From Lamellibrachia satsuma (taxonomy: Eukaryota > Annelida > Polychaeta > Sabellida > Siboglinidae), in the NCBI GenBank assembly GCA_033239005.1, contig BSQZ01000105.1:848501-912500 (forward strand): a stretch of 64,000 bases of DNA, written 5' to 3'. A model generated the notes under the pieces. It saw only the letters and a list, made by a program, of their open reading frames with translations. It searched no databases and was not told the origin of the DNA. This document shows, piece by piece, positions 21,801-36,900 of the stretch. The translations under genes and the position numbers were made by a program. Each line of letters begins with the position of its first letter. Positions within the stretch are counted from its first letter, which is position 1.

Positions 21801-24800
21801 CTTAATACTAGATAATATTCACCTTTATTTTTGATGGTTTGACAGCGGCATCTTTTGAGAAAGTCTTCTTGTTTTGGTGCAAAGTTCTCATCACTGTAAT
21901 AATGTAATTATGAACATACATTACTACAATTCACCAGTTTAACATAAGCACTTGAACAAATTCTCTATGCTATAACAACTCTTCTTGTCGAACATTAACT
22001 GATTTCATTCAATTGTATCCTTATTGCTGTGCAAATGTTGCATTCAAATAGCAAGACTCAAAGCAATTTCAATTCTGATACCAGCTGGACTCAATTTTGC
22101 ACAGCTCGAGTGACATAAAATGGGATTGCAAGAAAGTGTGCAAGTTTCTAACATCACCGACCAACAAAGCCCAACAATCTGCCTGTGTGTGGGTGAGCCT
22201 TACTCATCAGAGTCTTACAAGATGGTTTGCTGCATAAACTATTATGTACTGATTCAAAAAGCAAGAATCTCCCTGAATGTGAAAGTGACTGTCAACTGGT
22301 AGGGTCTATTTGGACGAGCTGCCTAGTAGCAACTTGTGGACTTCAGTGCAGTGCCCAAACGACACAGACATTAGCATATATAGTATTGGGTGTTGTTTAT
22401 AGTAAGTATATGCTTTAATCTTGAGCAATGTCTGATTATTGAGCTGTAAAATGTTAGTGCTCGGGCATCTACATGTTATTTACATTTGTGTTTGTACATG
22501 AGAGTATTTGCGTGAAGTCATTTGTGGTATTACTTTAGATGGTGTCAGAAGTGGGATAGTGTTAAATGGTGACAGAAGTGGGATAACATTAAATGGTGTC
22601 AGAAGTGGGATAGCGGTAAATGGTATCAGAAGTGGGATAGCGTTAAATGGTGTCAGAAGTGGGATAACATTAAATGGTGTTAGAAGTGGCACGATGTCAT
22701 ACAAAGTCAGAAAGCATTACAGTAACCACTGCAATTGTTTTAGATGGTTAATAAAACACAGAAACTGCTGTCTTACCATTCTGAGGTTTGATGAAGTCAT
22801 CGTCTCTGTGTCCTGTCTTTCTGCCTGTCCACGAAGCATCTGAATTGCTCACGTTTCTGCTCTTTGATGGGTGAATCTTCACCCATGGCTTAGTTGTTTT
22901 ATTAGCAGCAAAAGAACTTTCTGTTAAACTCCTTCTACATCCTAGTTCTGATTGTTTTTGTAAGTTCCTTCTGACAGCTGGCTCTTCCATTGTCCTCTCT
23001 CTGAAAGCTACCTCACGCAGTGACTTCCCTCTAAATACTGGCTGTTGTACTGACCTCCCTCTTTCCGATGGCTGCTCAGACTTTTCGGTGAATCGGACAT
23101 TGTGACTCTGTTTGAGATTCAACCGAAGTCTTGACCCCACAGACCTGTCACTGCTGTTGGAGAACATGGTGGAGTCATCCATTCCTGGCCTGGCATGTGT
23201 CTCGGTGTGTGTCAGTACAGACTGGTCCTTCTGGTTCCTGCTGTCTAGTGGGTCATACATTGAGGAATTCAAACCATATGGTTTATTCGTAGATGGTACA
23301 CTTGATGTGGTCACCAATGGCTTGCTTACAAATGTAGGTGGCACAATAAGTTTGGCTGTGTCAGAACGATTGATGTCACTTTTAAATTTCACAGGCGAAT
23401 TAGTATGCAGTTTCATTGCATTGATGACACGCTCTGACGGTGACACACTGACATGTCCTGATGATACTGCAGTGTCGTAATGCTGGGAAGAGGTGACACA
23501 AGTAGCAACACCTTCTGTTCTTGACTGTTCGCCAGCACCATTGTCATGGCAATGACTGTCGTCACCTGGGATCACGTCCTCATCAGATTCAGCCATGTCG
23601 AAGCCAAGGTCAAAGTCCAATTCATCAAAACTGTCATCATCGAGAAGGTTGAAGTTCGGCAGGTCAAGGACATTTGCAGAAGTCACCATTCTGACAGGGT
23701 CTTTGCCGGTGGTTTTAATGCAACTTTCTGCATCTTTAGGACTATCCTCTTCATCGAAAAGTGAAAAGTTTGGCAAGTCAAGGTCATCTGCAGATGTTGT
23801 TGTTTTAATGATGACGTTCCTGGGGGTTTCAATACAATCATCTGTTGTCTTGTCGCTGTCCTCATCAAACAGCGTCGGTGACACAAATTCACGATTTGGT
23901 GACAACTCTGTATTCCTCCGTGGAGTCTCATGTAGCTCCACTGCTCTGTTGGAGACGTCCGATTCACTGACTCTTCCCGTGGCAGATCCACTCCATGTTG
24001 CGGCAGCCTTGGAAATCCCAAGCCTGGGAGACTTAATTCCCATGTCAGTGTCCCTCATCCTTTTAGAGAGTGGGGACTTAAACACATGTTCATATGGAGT
24101 TTTGACGGATTTGCCTTTTGGGGATTTAAAGAGACATCTTGTGGGAGGTTTCAGATTTATGGAAGGCTTCACGATTTTGCCATTTGGTGACGGAGACACA
24201 AAACTTTCGTCAACAGATGCCAGAGCTTGAGTGAAGCTTAAGTGCGAAGTGTCCAAGCAAACATCCATGTTAGTGTCCAAGTCAGAATAACCATCAGCCC
24301 ATGACGTGACAGTGGACTGGGCTAGAGGAACAGGTGATGTATTGCCACGAGATTCTGAGTGGACATTTGCATTTATATTCTTCTCAGATGTTCCAGACTT
24401 CTCTGAATTGCATCCTGCTGATGGATGCGCCTTTGAAAGCTCCTGGTTTTCTGTTGGCAGTCCACACTTAAGTCCTGAATCAGGTCTTACTGCCTCATTA
24501 AACAGATCATTCTCCTGTCTATGCCTGCTTCTGTCCTTGATCACAGACGTCATATCACAATCTTGTTTCTGTTTCGCATACTCCACGTCACTAACAATGT
24601 TTTCGCTTTCATATTTCCCTTGAGTTTTGTTGAGATGGTGCTCATCATGTGATTCATTCATAGGAGGTAGTTGGTGTACTCTGTCTGACCGTTCTGACTC
24701 ATCCAGTCCTCTGGACATTGTTTGTCCTGTCCGTGGTGTATCCACACTAAAAGGTGCAGTTATTCCCACTCCTTGTGTGGAAACGGACATTTTTGGAGCC

Positions 24801-27800
24801 TTTCTCACTGACTTTCCAGAACATAACAGATCACTTGTTGGAGAACTGACATCTTTCTTGTTCTTGAAGCCAATCCCTCCGCTGACTTCCACCAGACGTT
24901 TCTCCTTCTCCCAGCCATCAATTAACATGAGGATGTCAACCGGCGATATGCACCTCTTTGCGTCCAGTTCCTGCATTACAGCAGCAAGCTCCTCTTCTGA
25001 TGGTGGTTCTGGAACAGATCCTATGTAGCACCAGGAGTGACCCTGAACAGATCCCATGATGCAACGGGACTGACCTTGGCTGCAGTCAGCAACTCCTGGT
25101 AGAGATTCTGCTGAAGCATAGAAAGGAAACAAATCGTTTGTATTGTCACAATTAGCTGCAGATTTCACATGGTTGTAACTTTGTAAGTTTGACAACCAGG
25201 AGTTGCAGTCTCTAAAAGAACTTGCATGGCCAGGAGGATCATGGTCATCACTGTTATCTTCGTCTTTCTCTAAATCCATCATTTTGTCTTCAACATCTTC
25301 ACTCTCACAGATAATGTCCACTTTGGGTGACTCAGTCTGACCCACTGGGTGATGGCTGGAGTTATCTTCCTCCACACACAGGAGATCACTACTAGGAGGT
25401 CTTGTAGGAGAGACTGTCGTAAACAATTTTGGGCCACTGATTCTGTCATTAGATGCTGAAGCAGAGCACTTGGACGTCTTCTTCTTCTCTTTGGCCGTTT
25501 TGACACATTTCTCTGGAAGTGCTGACCGCTTCCTTGTATCAACTGGATGGATGGTCTTTCTTGACCTTGCCTTCTTTTTGCTTTGTTTGTCTCCTGAAAT
25601 ACATGATAATGACTATGTACGTACATACACATGTACAAACAGATATGCTTAAATGGATGGAGGAGAGTGGGCATGCAGATGGACGTGCGGACAGATGTAT
25701 GTATGTGCACACATACAAAGTGACTTGTCTAATGGGCAATTTAAAACTAAAGATCATTTTCTGGTAATGGCTTCCTGTAGATTGGCTGGATCCCAGTCAT
25801 GGCCCACAAGGTGTTGTGATTTGTGTTATTTTACAAACACACTCACAGACACACGCATGCGTGTGTTTGTGAGTGTGTTTGTGCACAATCTGTTGTCATA
25901 AAAACAAACTTTATCAAGATTGTAGAAACCAATTTTTAACTGATCTTCTCTCAGTTAAAAAATTCTTTAGAATTTTGGATTTAAATTGTAGTTGGTCCAC
26001 AAAGACGCACAATAAAAACTACACAAGTCATTGGGTCAACATTTTTTAAGGACGCACAAGTCACCTGATTTGCTTGAAATCATGGTACTGAAGTCTGGGA
26101 GATCAGATTCATCATCAGTGGCAAGGTCGTCCTCGCTCGAACTAAAACCTGCAAGAGCAAATATAACTTTATTCAGACGTACCCGAGGTATACACATATG
26201 ATAGTGTAGAAAAATGACTCAAATACCAATGCTGAATTTAGTAAATTACTAGACAGGCTTGGGTAAATAAAGGCTAGGAAAAATAAGGATGACAAAACAA
26301 ATTTGTGCAAATGAACAGTTATTGAACAGGGAATAATAGATATAAGGTGGGGTATTGGAAAACTTTAAATTTTTATATATTGTGGTTATTTTGGTTACGA
26401 TATAAGATGACTTAACTTGTTGTGTTATATTACATTTTATATTTGCCTGACTGATATTTATATTATGTAATACCTAAACAACTGTTTAAATATAAAGAAT
26501 GTGGTTTAACAACTTTAGAGACAAGGAGGTTAAGAGGAGATCAAATTGAAGTTTTTAAGGTATTGAATGAATGGGTATGAAAATATTGATAGAAATATTT
26601 TTCTCACTCAAGAAAGATAGTAGAACTGGAGGACATGAGGTAACATTGGTAAAGGATCAGTGTATATTGGATATCAGGAAGTACTCGTTCTCACCGAGGA
26701 TAATAAATGAATGGAACAAATTATCTACAGATTGTGTAACTGCTAGCAGCGTGAATATGTTTAAAAGCAAAGTTGACACAGAGCGGGTTACACATAGATG
26801 AAAAATGTTGGACTCTCGATAAGCCAATGGCTTTAACAATCTTTTTATATCATGCTAAATCTTGTTAAATATGTAGAAGCAATTGTTGATTGTAAACATA
26901 GTTAACCAGAGTATTAAATATGGGAAATACAAAGACTGCTTAATTTTATGCATTAAATTAAAACTTCATCCGTCCATTGACATAAAGCACCGATAATTTA
27001 AGGACATATTGTATCACAACTTTGAAACATAACACATCAACAGTTGTATCAGTTTGTAAAAAAGGATTTTTTAATGTTTTAAATACATCTATATTGCTTG
27101 AGATTGTTATGGCTTCCTGTAATCACCATGGCTATCCAAAGACGGCAGCCGTGCATCTATAACCCAACATATTTATAACATGGAAGGATTTTGTGGCTCC
27201 CAACATCCATCATAGTGAGGCTGTGTACCGTATTTTTTTATCTAGACAATGTAACTGTTTAACACTAGTGTTGTCATTTGGTGACTAAAACAACTGAAAA
27301 GTGGTGCCAACTGTTTAACACCAGATGGCGACACTTTTCAGTTGTTCCACACTAGTCAAATTACAATATTATGGATCCTGTTTAAAAAAGTGGGTGTATG
27401 CTAATTAGGGCATGTACGCTTAATAGATTGAATACGGTAACTTAAAAACAAACCTGGCAACTTGTCACTTTTATATATTTTTTTTGACGGTCCAGCAACA
27501 TCTTCACTGTTTCTCTTTCTCTTTGTCCCAGGCTCAGTGGGCTGCAGGAATGCGTCCAGGCCTTTCTTTCGCTTTGTCAATATGACGTCCTCGTTGCACA
27601 GGTAAGACTTCATCTCTGTGTCATACATGTCTGCTCCTGATTCACCAGCAACACCTGCAAGAAGAAACCATTAATATTATTAAGATTTAGTAATAAACAA
27701 CTACACCAGTTCTGAGTCACTACGACAGGCAACTGAATCATTTTTGATATGAAATGCAATATTTTTTACGTTTTTGCATTTAGAAAAGGAGCATTAAAAA

Positions 27801-30800
27801 AATATCCAAAATGGCCAAAAGTCTGGCATCACTAGAGGATGTCACCATCCGAGGCATTATCACCTGGTGCAAATCAGGAGTGGACCATATGAAAGTCGCT
27901 GAACCACCTATGGGCAGATCACATGTAAACATGAGAAAGTGGGGTTATTAAAACGACCCTGAAACCTGTGACTGCGGCGAGATCCAGACCAGTAACCACC
28001 TACTGAATTGTTGCCATCTGGACGAACTGTGCTCCCCGGTAGATCTCACAGTAGCATCCGACACAGCATTTACGTGTGCGTGGTTTTGGAGAGACACGAT
28101 ATGATGATGGGCTTAACATATCTCCACAACACAGTGATGATACTGTGAGAAAACTAGGGCATTATGGTATTGTAGATTGAGAATTTCACATGCCCATTAT
28201 TTCAATGAACTGCATCAGATCAACGAGGTTCTGACTGCGCTGAGAGTGTCCGAGTTGACGCGTCTTCTGAAGTGTATTCTGCCACGGGGTGTATCGGTCC
28301 AATGAGAGAACATTCGACTTCTCTGGCGATGCTCCCTGCAACCAGAAACAACACTGCTACTGACCGTGGTGAAGATTATTACTTAACGATAACTGAATGA
28401 TAAATGGTTGACTGAACAAACATACGCAGGAGTGAATGGTACAAAGCAAACAAGGAATGTTGAACATGTTATACAAACCAGAGTCAGGCCAACCAAAAAC
28501 TATTTTTACTCTTTGTAGGTTTTGAATTTGACTTCTGTAACATTTAATTTTTGGACTATTATTTTATTATTCTTGTATGTATGTATAGATGTATGTTTGT
28601 ATGTATGTATGTATGCATGTATGTATGTATGTATGTATGTATGTATGTATGCATGTATGCATGTATGCATGCATGCTTGTATGCATGCTTGTATGTATGT
28701 ACGTATGTATGTATGTATGTACGTATGTATGTAGTATGCATGTATGTATGTATGTATGTATGTATGTATGTATGTATGTATGTATGTATGTATGTAGTAT
28801 GTATGTATGTATGTATGTATGTATGTATGTATGTATGTATGTATGTATGTATGTATGTATGTATGTATGTATGTATGTATGTATGTATGTATGTATGTAT
28901 GTATGTATGTATGTATGTATGTATGTAGTATGTATGTATGTATGTATGTATGTATGTATGTATGTATGTATGTATGTATGTATGTATGTATGTATGTATG
29001 TATGTATGTATGTATGTATGTATGTATGTATGTATGTATGTATGTATGTATGTATGTATGTATGTATGTATGTATGTATATATGTATGTATGTATGTTAT
29101 GCTACTCCTCCTGGATGCTTTGCATCTCGGGTGGCAAACTTTCAGGGGTTCATCTACAACCCCAAGGTTGGGTCGTCAGTTTTATTTTTTCTAAATTCAC
29201 CCTGCTATTACCCTTTCTATGAACAATTGAATTACCCTTTGTAGTTATTAAGTCGTCGTACACGACACAAACACGAGTCCACCATGAGGTCAACCATGTG
29301 GCTGGACGAAACTTTTCAATCAACGTTTCTCAACTAGCTATGTAAGCATAGACCAGCTTCTAAAGTAACTCTGTCAATCAATTCCTTCGGTAATGGCAAT
29401 GTCCAAATTAACACATCCCCAGTCGTCTTAGCCTAGCTTTGATGTTATGATGTTTACAAAAAAGCCTGTCTGGTGGTATTTATATAACATTCCATTAACC
29501 ATCACAGTAGACCATATGTGACTGCCATTCCCTGAGAGAATAAGTGCTACGACAGACCTGTCTCAGTGATTTCAGGGTCAACATGAAGGACGGAGGCATC
29601 AGAGGAACCTCCCTTGTGTCAACTTGGAGGTTCTCTGCCCAGTAAGTCTGTTCCTCCGTCGTAAGAAACCCACGGGACATGTTTGTTTTATCCACTGCAA
29701 CAGAGACCTCTCACTGTGGTCTGCCTTACAACATGTATAGAGATAAAGGCAAGTTTTTATACAGCGTGGCATCTAGTCCTTCGGACAGCTCAAAGCTGTA
29801 GACCTGTTCATTCTAACACCACCTCAACTTCTCTGGGAAGCATTCAGCCATGCTGTAATTTCTACACAAGAACTATTCATTCAGATATATCCACCACGGA
29901 CTATAGTCAGGTACTCATTTATACAGCTGAGTGAACTGAGACAACGTGGAGCGAACGAAATTGCCCAACCTTCGAAACGGCAGCAATAGGATTAAAAAAA
30001 CAGTCCTCCCAATTGAGAGTCCCATGTTCTAACCACTGCACCGCTGCATCCCATTAATGGTCTGATTTCTTATTGTTTTTCACAGTGGCGTTAAATCTAT
30101 TCTTTTCAATAGCTGTGTTTTCTACCATGGCAAGGATTTATTTCAAGGGGTTTCTATATAGAACAATATACATTTTACAGAAATGTTCAAAGTGATTTAC
30201 AGGGGCGCAACTTCCCGGAGGACAGCGAGGGGTCACTGTGTAAGTCCAGATTCACACTTCATCCCTGATAGACCTGTTAGTTGAATTCAAGTTCTCTGGT
30301 AAGTATTCTGCCACACTGCATTCAATCCACAAAAGCTTTCGTGCATTCGTGCAGCACGACATCGACCAACAAATTGGACAGAAATCACTCATGTAAACTG
30401 GCCCTAAGAAAAACAATGTGATTCCCTAACAAACCAGTGGTCATGTGATGCCGTCTCTTTGTGGCCACTTTCGTCTCGTTCGGGCGAGTCTTGCCGACTT
30501 TCTGGACCTTCTCGGCGACAGTCATGTGGAGTTTGTGACAGAGCGGTGTGAAGCACTCAGGCACCATCCTCTGACTGTGGGGGTAGAGCACCAGTGACTT
30601 GGCACTGTTGGCGATCGCTCGGTCAATGCTTCTCTTGTTGTACTGACTCTGGTTGTAAACCTGCAACATAAAAGGGGCTTTCTCAACATCACCCTTGATT
30701 GATTGATTGATTGAGTTTACTCAGTAACATCATACATATGAATAACAGTGTAAAACAGTATCATATATAAAATAATACTGAGGATAACACACAAAAGCAC

Positions 30801-30936
30801 ACCAAAGTACACTTGTTTCCTCAACAAAAATGAAAATACAATAAATAAATAAGATGGCATGATAACATAAAAAAGGTGATTACTCGATTAAAATATGTAA
30901 ACGACTTACACAAAGTTATTATCATACATATTAATA

Positions 30937-30983
<47 letters not shown>

Positions 30984-33900
30984 CATAAATAAGATGTTCA
31001 AACATAGCATATTTTCATCCTGAGCCACCAAAAGGCTATATAAAAGGCTTAAGTTTTAAGACTGCTTTTTAGAGCAACATTGTTTGGTGGCAAGTTATTC
31101 CAGTGGCATATGCCTGTATTAGTGCCCTGCACAGGCCAGGCTTTGGGCCCAAGCCCGACCTGCCCCAGTCCGGGCCTCTACTAAATTTCTCGGGCCGGGC
31201 CGGGCCTGGGCCTACATTTTGTGGGCCTGAGTCGGGCATAAAAAAATATTAAACATATCAGGCTTGTGCCGGGCTTGTGCTTGTGCCGGGCTTGTGCTTG
31301 TGCCGGGCCTGGACCTAATAAAATATTAATACAAAACCATTACATATTACTACTACATAGTACATACAGAATACAGATATTACAGATGCATATTTTTGGC
31401 GTGAATGCAGCCGTTTGCATAGATCTAATGGCCCCATAAGTTCACTTGGCTGGAAGTAGCCAGCCCCAAATGTTTACTTTAGACATATTTGCAGAGGCAA
31501 TGAAGCCATGATTAACCATCAACTTATCACCCTTTGACCTTACCAGTGGACATTCTATCGTCTAGGTCTTCCCTCCAAATCTTGCCTGCCTGAATGACCT
31601 GCCCACTGCCCAGTGCCCACACCAGTTGGTAGTTGGTATTTTTCAATTGTGGTAACTAGTGTCTACTGTTTAGTGTCTATCAATATTTTTTGTTAATGTT
31701 AATTAATAAAACAATACGTCTCTATTACAGTTTATTTGTGTTTCGTTTTTATTATTTTATTATAAGCTAATAGGTTCATCTTTTCTAAATTGAAATATTA
31801 ATATTAATGGATTTTTATGTTATTTAATAAAACAATACGTATGTATTACAGCTTATTTGTGTTTCATTTTTATTATAAGAACTGATAATAGTTTTATCTT
31901 TTCTAAATTCAGCAGGCCGCGGGCACGGGTTTACCCGTCTTTAGCCCACGGGTATGGGCCGGGCCTGGGCCTGAAATGTGCGGGCCAGGCCGGGCTTGGC
32001 CAACCATTAATGGGCCTAAATTCTATTTTGCGGGCCTGGGCCGGGCTAGGTTGACAAATTTTTGTGGACCTGGGCTGGGCCTGGATTCTAACTGCTAATT
32101 CCGGGCCAGGGTTGGGCTCAAATTATAGGCCCGTGCAGGGCACAAGCCCATATACAGAAACGAGCTTTGCCCAGGACAACTAGTCTTGTGCATTACCATT
32201 GATGATATTGTCCATAACTGATGATACTGTACATCACTGATGATACTGTACACCACTGATGATACTGTACTTCACTGATGATACTGTACATCACTGATGA
32301 AACTGTACACCACTGATGATACTGTACACCACTGATACCAAAAAGCAGTACAAACTAAAGAGGGGATCTGCGGTGGTTAGTGCACAGGTGCAACAACTCA
32401 CAGAAACTCATATTTTCCAGACTATTCAAAACCTTTTTAATGATAGGTAGGGCTGTCTACAGCAGCGTATAGCAGCAAATCATTGTGAGATTTTGGCTGA
32501 TTATGTTTGAAAAATATGTTGTAGGCATGTCACTGAAGAATTTTAAAATAAGTGAACATTTTCATGTTCTGACGAGTAAGCAGATAGGTGGTTGAATTAC
32601 AATAATATAAAACTAAGATCCAGATGATAACATCACTAAGTTTCCATAAAGTAAGGAGAAACATTAATAAATGGAATTTTTAATTTTCACATATTTAACA
32701 CAAAATAAAACCAAACATGTACAACAGGTAACAAAGGTACATGTTTTTTACCAGATTTAGAAAAATCTAAATTCATATTGTAAACTAAACTGCGTAATAA
32801 AAAAGTAGTAATGAAAATTTTTTTTAACCATTGACTTCCCACAATGCACATGACCTGTTCCTCGCGTCCTTCGGTGAGCAGCATGATGATACGTCCCTTG
32901 CGTTTGCGACCCGTCCTCCCCATTCGCTGCACGAGGCGTATTGGGCTCTTGTGGGCATCGAAGCATATGATCAGGTCAACATCCCCTATGTCCAAGCCCT
33001 CTTCCCCCACACAGGTCGACACGAGGGTGTTATATCCGCCCTCTCGGAACTGTTTCATCACCTACACAAGGAAAAAAGGTTTTAAATGGCAATGTGAAAT
33101 GTCTTAACTGGGAGTTGATCTTAACAGTGACTGACTTTTTTAATGCTGGTCTTAACTAGTTGGAAATTGGTCCAACTGGGGGGTGGTGCTATTATTGGAC
33201 CGTTGATAAGCCATCCTTGTTCACTATCATCTGGGCCTTTTATGCTGGATTGCACTCTTGCTAAATCTTGTTAAATATTGTTAAATCAAGTTAAAACTTT
33301 GGTTGGTCCTAACTTTGGGGTTGGTACTAACTGCATTTGGTCCTAACTGTGGGGTTGGTCGTAACTGGGGGGGCATTGGTGCTAACTGGGGGATTGGTCC
33401 CTAAAGTTGCAAAGAATAAAAAAGATTAATTGCTATATATTTGACTTTTACTACTTTAGTAAATTACTAAAACACAATCACCTATCATCAGTAAATTGAC
33501 AACACAAACATGTCTACAACCAAAACAAGGCCTTTATGAATAGACGCACCCGAATCTGTTCCTTCTGCGTGAATCCCTTGGAGCTCTTGTTGACACTCGA
33601 TTGACCAATAAAGCTGATCACCTTCACCAGGGGGCGATGCTGGTTCAACATCTCCGTGATCTCGCTGACGCTGTCTCGGTACTGGGAGAAGATCATGATT
33701 CGTGTCGATGTCGGTGTGTCACCACAGTCTGGAAACATAAAAGTCACTAATTATTATTATGAACAATTATCCAAACTAGCAAAAATGCTCAACCTTTTGG
33801 ATAGGTTAGCTGGGTAGTTTGTGACTGTCACGATAACAGTATTAAAAAGCGTTATTACATAAATATCCATTTATGCCTTGGTACTCATTACTCATGCAAG

Positions 33901-36900
33901 TCAACATCTCTCAAAATTGCGACGTAATACTGGCAGTTACAGTAACGTATAGCGATGCCTTGCCCTTGTGTTACATAACTTAATACTGGCAGTTACAGTA
34001 ACGTATAGCGATGCCTTGCCCTTGTGTTACATAACTTAATACTGGCAGTTACAGTAACGTATAGCGATGCCTTGCCCTTGTGTTACATAACTTAATACTG
34101 GCAGTTCCAGTGATGTGTAGCAATGCCTTGCCCTTGTGTTACATAACTTAATACTGGCAGTTCCAGTGATGTGTAGCAATGCCTTGCCCTTGTCTTACAT
34201 AACTTAATACTGGCAGTTACAGTGACGTGTAGCAATGCCTTGCCCTTGTGTTACATAACTTAATACTGGCAGTTACAGTAACGTATAGCGATGCCTTGCC
34301 CTTGTGTTACATAACTTAATACTGGCAGTTACAGTGACGTGTAGCAATGCCTTGCCCTTGTGTTACATATCTTAATACTGGCAGTTACAGTGACGTGTAG
34401 CAATGCCTTGCCCTTGTGTTACATAACTTAATACTGGCAGTTACAGTGACGTGTAGCAATGCCTTGCCCTTGTGTTACATATCTTAATACTGGCAGTTAC
34501 AGTGACGTGTAGCAATGCCTTGCCCTTGTGTTACATATCTTAATACTGGCAGTTACAGTGACGTGTAGCAATGCCTTGCCCTTGTGTTACATATCTTAAT
34601 ACTGGCAGTTACAGTGACGTGTAGCAATGCCTTGCCCTTGTGTTACATATCTTAATACTGGCAGTTACAGTGACGTGTAGCAATGCCTTGCCCTTGTGTT
34701 ACATATCTTAATACTGGCAGTTACAGTGACGTGTAGCAATGCCTTGCCCTTGTGTTACATATCTTAATACTTGCAGTTACAGTAACGTGTAGCAATGCCT
34801 TGCCCTTGTGTTACATATCTTAATACTTGCAGTTACAGTGACGTGTAGCAATGCCTTGCCCTTGTGTTACATATCTTAATACTTGCAGTTACAGTGACGT
34901 GTAGCAATGCCTTGCCCTTGTGTTACATATCTTAATACTTGCAGTTACAGTGACGTGTAGCAATGCCTTGCCCTTGTGTTACATAACTTAATACTGGCAG
35001 TTACAGTGACGTGTAGCGACGCCTTGCCCTTGTGTTACATAACTTAATACTGGCAGTTACAGTGACGTGTAGCAACGCCTTGCCCTTGTGTTACATAACT
35101 TAATACTGGCAGTTACAGTGACGTGTAGCAACGCCTTGCCCTTGTGTTACATATCTTAATACTGGCAGTTACAGTGACGTGTAGCAACGCCTTGCCCTTG
35201 TGTTACATATCTTAATACCGGCAGTTACAGTGACGTGTAGCAACGCCTTGCCCTTGTGTTACATATCTTAATACCGGCAGTTACAGTGACGTGTAGCAAC
35301 GCCTTGCCCTTGTGTTACATAACTTAATACCGGCAGTTACAGTGACGTGTAGCAACGCCTTGCCCTTGTGTTACATAACTTAATACCGGCAGTTACAGTG
35401 ACGTGTAGCAACGCCTTGCCCTTGTGTTACATATCTTAATACCGGCAGTTACAGTGACGTGTAGCAACGCCTTGCCCTTGTCTTACATATCTTAATACCG
35501 GCAGTTACAGTGACGTGTAGCGACGCCTTGCCCTTGTGTTACATATCTTAATACCGGCAGTTACAGTGACGTGTAGCGACGCCTTGCCCTTGTGTTACAT
35601 ATCTTAATACTGGCAGTTACAGTGACGTGTAGCGACGCCTTGCCCTTGTGTTACATATCTTAATACTGGCAGTTACAGTGACGTGTAGCGACGCCTTGCC
35701 CTTGTCTTACATATCTTAATACTGGCAGTTACAGCTGTACAGTGACGTGTAGCAACGCCTTGCCCTTGTCTTACATATCTTAATACTGGCAGTTACAGTG
35801 ACGTGTAGCAACGCCTTGCCCTTGTGTTACATATCTTAATACTGGCAGTTAGTTACAGTGACGTGTAGCAATGCCTTGCCCTTGTGTTACATAACTTAAT
35901 ACTGGCAGTTACAGTAACGTATAGCGATGCCTTGCCCTTGTGTTACATAACTTAATACTGGCAGTTACAGTGACGTGTAGCAACGCCTTGCCCTTGTCTT
36001 ACATATCTTAATACTGGCAGTTACAGTGACGTGTAGCAACGCCTTGCCCTTGTCTTACATATCTTAATACTGGCAGTTACAGTGACGTGTAGCAACGCCT
36101 TGCCCTTGTCTTACATATCTTAATACTGGCAGTTACAGTGACGTGTAGCAATGCCTTGCCCTTGTCTTACATAACTTAATACTGGCAGTTACAGTGACGT
36201 GTAGCAACGCCTTGCCCTTGTCTTACATAACTTAATACTGGCAGTTACAGTGACGTGTAGCAATGCCTTGCCCTTGTCTTACATAACTTGGGACAATCAA
36301 AGCAAGGACGCACAACACTGTCAACAATTGTATGTAATTGTAATAAGTATGTAATTCAATTGTTCGTGGAAAGGTTAATAGTGAGGTGAATTTCAATAAA
36401 ATAAAATAAAACATCTAGGTAGCATTAGCACAACATACAAAAAGTAAAATTGCACACAGGAAGTAGTAATGGTAATTATCTCAGGTGCGTCATGGTCCTT
36501 ATGGTCCTTATGGTCCTCATGGATGCTTCTGCTGTTGCTCACATTTTCGGTGAGCTAGAAACAAGAGAGTTTAAGAAACTGCGCACCCACAATACAGTAC
36601 ACATTTATATTTGCCTTTTCCTGGCAAACACAACAAGTAGAAGGGGCATACAGCTGTTAGAGTCTTATCAAAGAGACACATATGTCCAACTTCTTTCACA
36701 TATAGTTCTGAAGAGATGCATCAGGCTGGTGATTGTAATCTAAAAATAGTTTAATTGTTTTTTCAATCAAGCTGTAGAAACATCACAAAGAACTAAGGTA
36801 AAACTTACCTTGAAAACAGATTAAAATATTACCAGATTCCTTCCCATATGCCAAGTATTAAATGAGCAGATAAGTTGGACCAATTTATTTATGAAATATA

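Noticed and set aside
28522..29244. Met-Tyr-Val-Cys repeat proteins
   Set aside because: Translation of the TATG microsatellite.
33925..36290. CRISPR-like regular array
   Set aside because: The full 56-bp unit is repeated, with no unique spacers, in animal DNA. It is a minisatellite within a mobile element.
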